A stretch of DNA of 5,649 nt. It comes from Chloroflexi bacterium UBA5177. Lineage in GTDB: Bacteria > Chloroflexota > UBA5177. Where the stretch lies: contig DHWR01000139.1 of NCBI GenBank assembly GCA_002413265.1, forward strand, positions 35,949 to 41,597. The letters run 5' to 3'. The position numbers were made by a program, and so were the translations under genes. The stretch's first letter is position 1. Every line of letters starts with the position of its first letter. Below, piece after piece: positions 5,019 through 5,649 of the stretch. The notes beneath the pieces are model-generated. The model saw only the letters and a list, made by a program, of their open reading frames with translations. It was not told the DNA's origin and searched no databases.

Positions 5019-5649
5019 GACTTCCTGCTCTTTCGATCGCGAAGGAAACCGCCGTTTCCGCCGCGCCTCACAGCGGTCATCTCCCCAAGAATCGCGATGG
5101 CGATCTCCTCGGGCGTACGAGCACCTATGTCTAGCCCAACGGGGCCGTGTACTCGCGCCAGCTGCTCGTCGCTATAGCCCTCGTCTCGGAGGCGCTCGAA
5201 ACGTTGAGCCTGCGTGCGAGAACTTCCGATCGCTCCGATGTACCGCACGAGGGAGGGAAGGACATGCTCGAGCGTCGGATGGTCGAATCTTGCGTCGTGG
5301 CTGAGCAGAACGACATAGGTGTTCTCGGTGAGTGAGAGATCGGGCAGTAGCTCTTGCGGCCATCCCTTCAGCACTTGATTTGCCTCAGGAAAGTGCTCGG
5401 GCACGGCGAATGCCGCCCGTGCATCGCAGACGATGACGCGGTAACCGGCACGCGCCGCAAACGAACAGAGCGCCGACGCAGCGTTACTCGCGCCGACGAT
5501 GATGAGCTGAGGTGGCGCTGGAAAGACATCGAGAAAGACGCTGTACAGCTCATCCTCGATCTCGTAGTCCTGGGTCGCGGAGTGCTCATCCTCGAGCAAT
5601 GTGGATGCGTCCTCCGCCGCACTGCGCTCGAGCGCGGGAGGGGAAAGGT
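5015..5649 (-). CDS. XdhC/CoxI-family protein, C-terminal Rossmann part, 5' end outside window
   Basis: The reading frame is open from the stop at 5017-5015 to the window edge, giving 210 visible residues. Residues about 47-190 match the C-terminal Rossmann domain of XdhC-type accessory proteins: QLIIVGASNAASAL (47-60), VIVCDAR (71-77), a LLSHDARFDHPTL stretch (114-126), YIGAIGSSRT (136-145) and HGPVGLDIGARTPEEIAIAI (167-186). XdhC proteins insert or sulfurate molybdenum cofactor for xanthine dehydrogenase and carbon monoxide dehydrogenase-like enzymes; none of those partner genes is visible here. The nucleotide loop reads GASNAA, not the common GAGHVA, so cofactor binding may differ. The N-terminal XdhC/CoxI domain should lie beyond the edge. 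Alternatively, a TTG at 5599-5597 with GGAGG 11 bases upstream could start a Rossmann-only protein of 194 residues. The stop shares a CTAG with the peptidase stop. Confidence 0.85.
   Translation of the reverse strand, partial: LSPPALERSAAEDASTLLEDEHSATQDYEIEDELYSVFLDVFPAPPQLIIVGASNAASALCSFAARAGYRVIVCDARAAFAVPEHFPEANQVLKGWPQELLPDLSLTENTYVVLLSHDARFDHPTLEHVLPSLVRYIGAIGSSRTQAQRFERLRDEGYSDEQLARVHGPVGLDIGARTPEEIAIAILGEMTAVRRGGNGGFLRDRKSRKS

Overview
The window is ordinary chromosomal bacterial DNA, moderately GC-rich by eye, with no mobile element, CRISPR array or phage signature. It combines a short bifunctional-type phosphoglucose/phosphomannose isomerase, a PRC-barrel-like protein, a cytidylate-kinase-like protein and an oligoendopeptidase F. 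That mix resembles Chloroflexota (for example Thermomicrobia or Dehalococcoidia-like lineages), but this assignment is inference from gene content and not a database match.

Layout. The left edge cuts through a tRNA gene on the minus strand (1-22, probably tRNA-Ser), followed by about 150 bases of intergenic DNA with a strong hairpin. Next comes a plus-strand pair whose coding regions overlap by 8 bases: a protein made of two PRC-barrel-like units (176-805) and a SIS-fold sugar-phosphate isomerase (798-1868). A minus-strand block follows (3039 down to 1900): an initiator tRNA-Met, a hairpin terminator, a cytidylate-kinase-like protein, and a small unrecognised 96-residue protein. A full-length M3 metallopeptidase (oligoendopeptidase F, 3189-5018) is on the plus strand. 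The right edge holds the C-terminal Rossmann part of an XdhC/CoxI-family protein on the minus strand (5015 to the edge). Its stop codon overlaps that of the peptidase inside one CTAG palindrome.

How the genes fit together. The isomerase feeds central sugar metabolism by interconverting fructose-6-phosphate with glucose-6-phosphate and mannose-6-phosphate; its tight overlap with the PRC-barrel gene implies co-expression. The kinase-like gene and the 96-residue gene form a likely two-gene unit. There, the bases right after the first stop codon can pair with the ribosome binding site of the second gene. The peptidase and the XdhC-family gene are convergent neighbours with no obvious functional link.

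The points most worth a second look are all small in scale: an initiator tRNA with a C1/U72 terminal mismatch in place of the usual C1/A72; the possible translational-coupling structure at 2193-2269; a kinase-like gene apparently expressed almost leaderless from a -10 box just behind a tRNA terminator; the kinase P-loop without a basic residue; and the shared CTAG stop codons. I found no convincing new multi-gene system.
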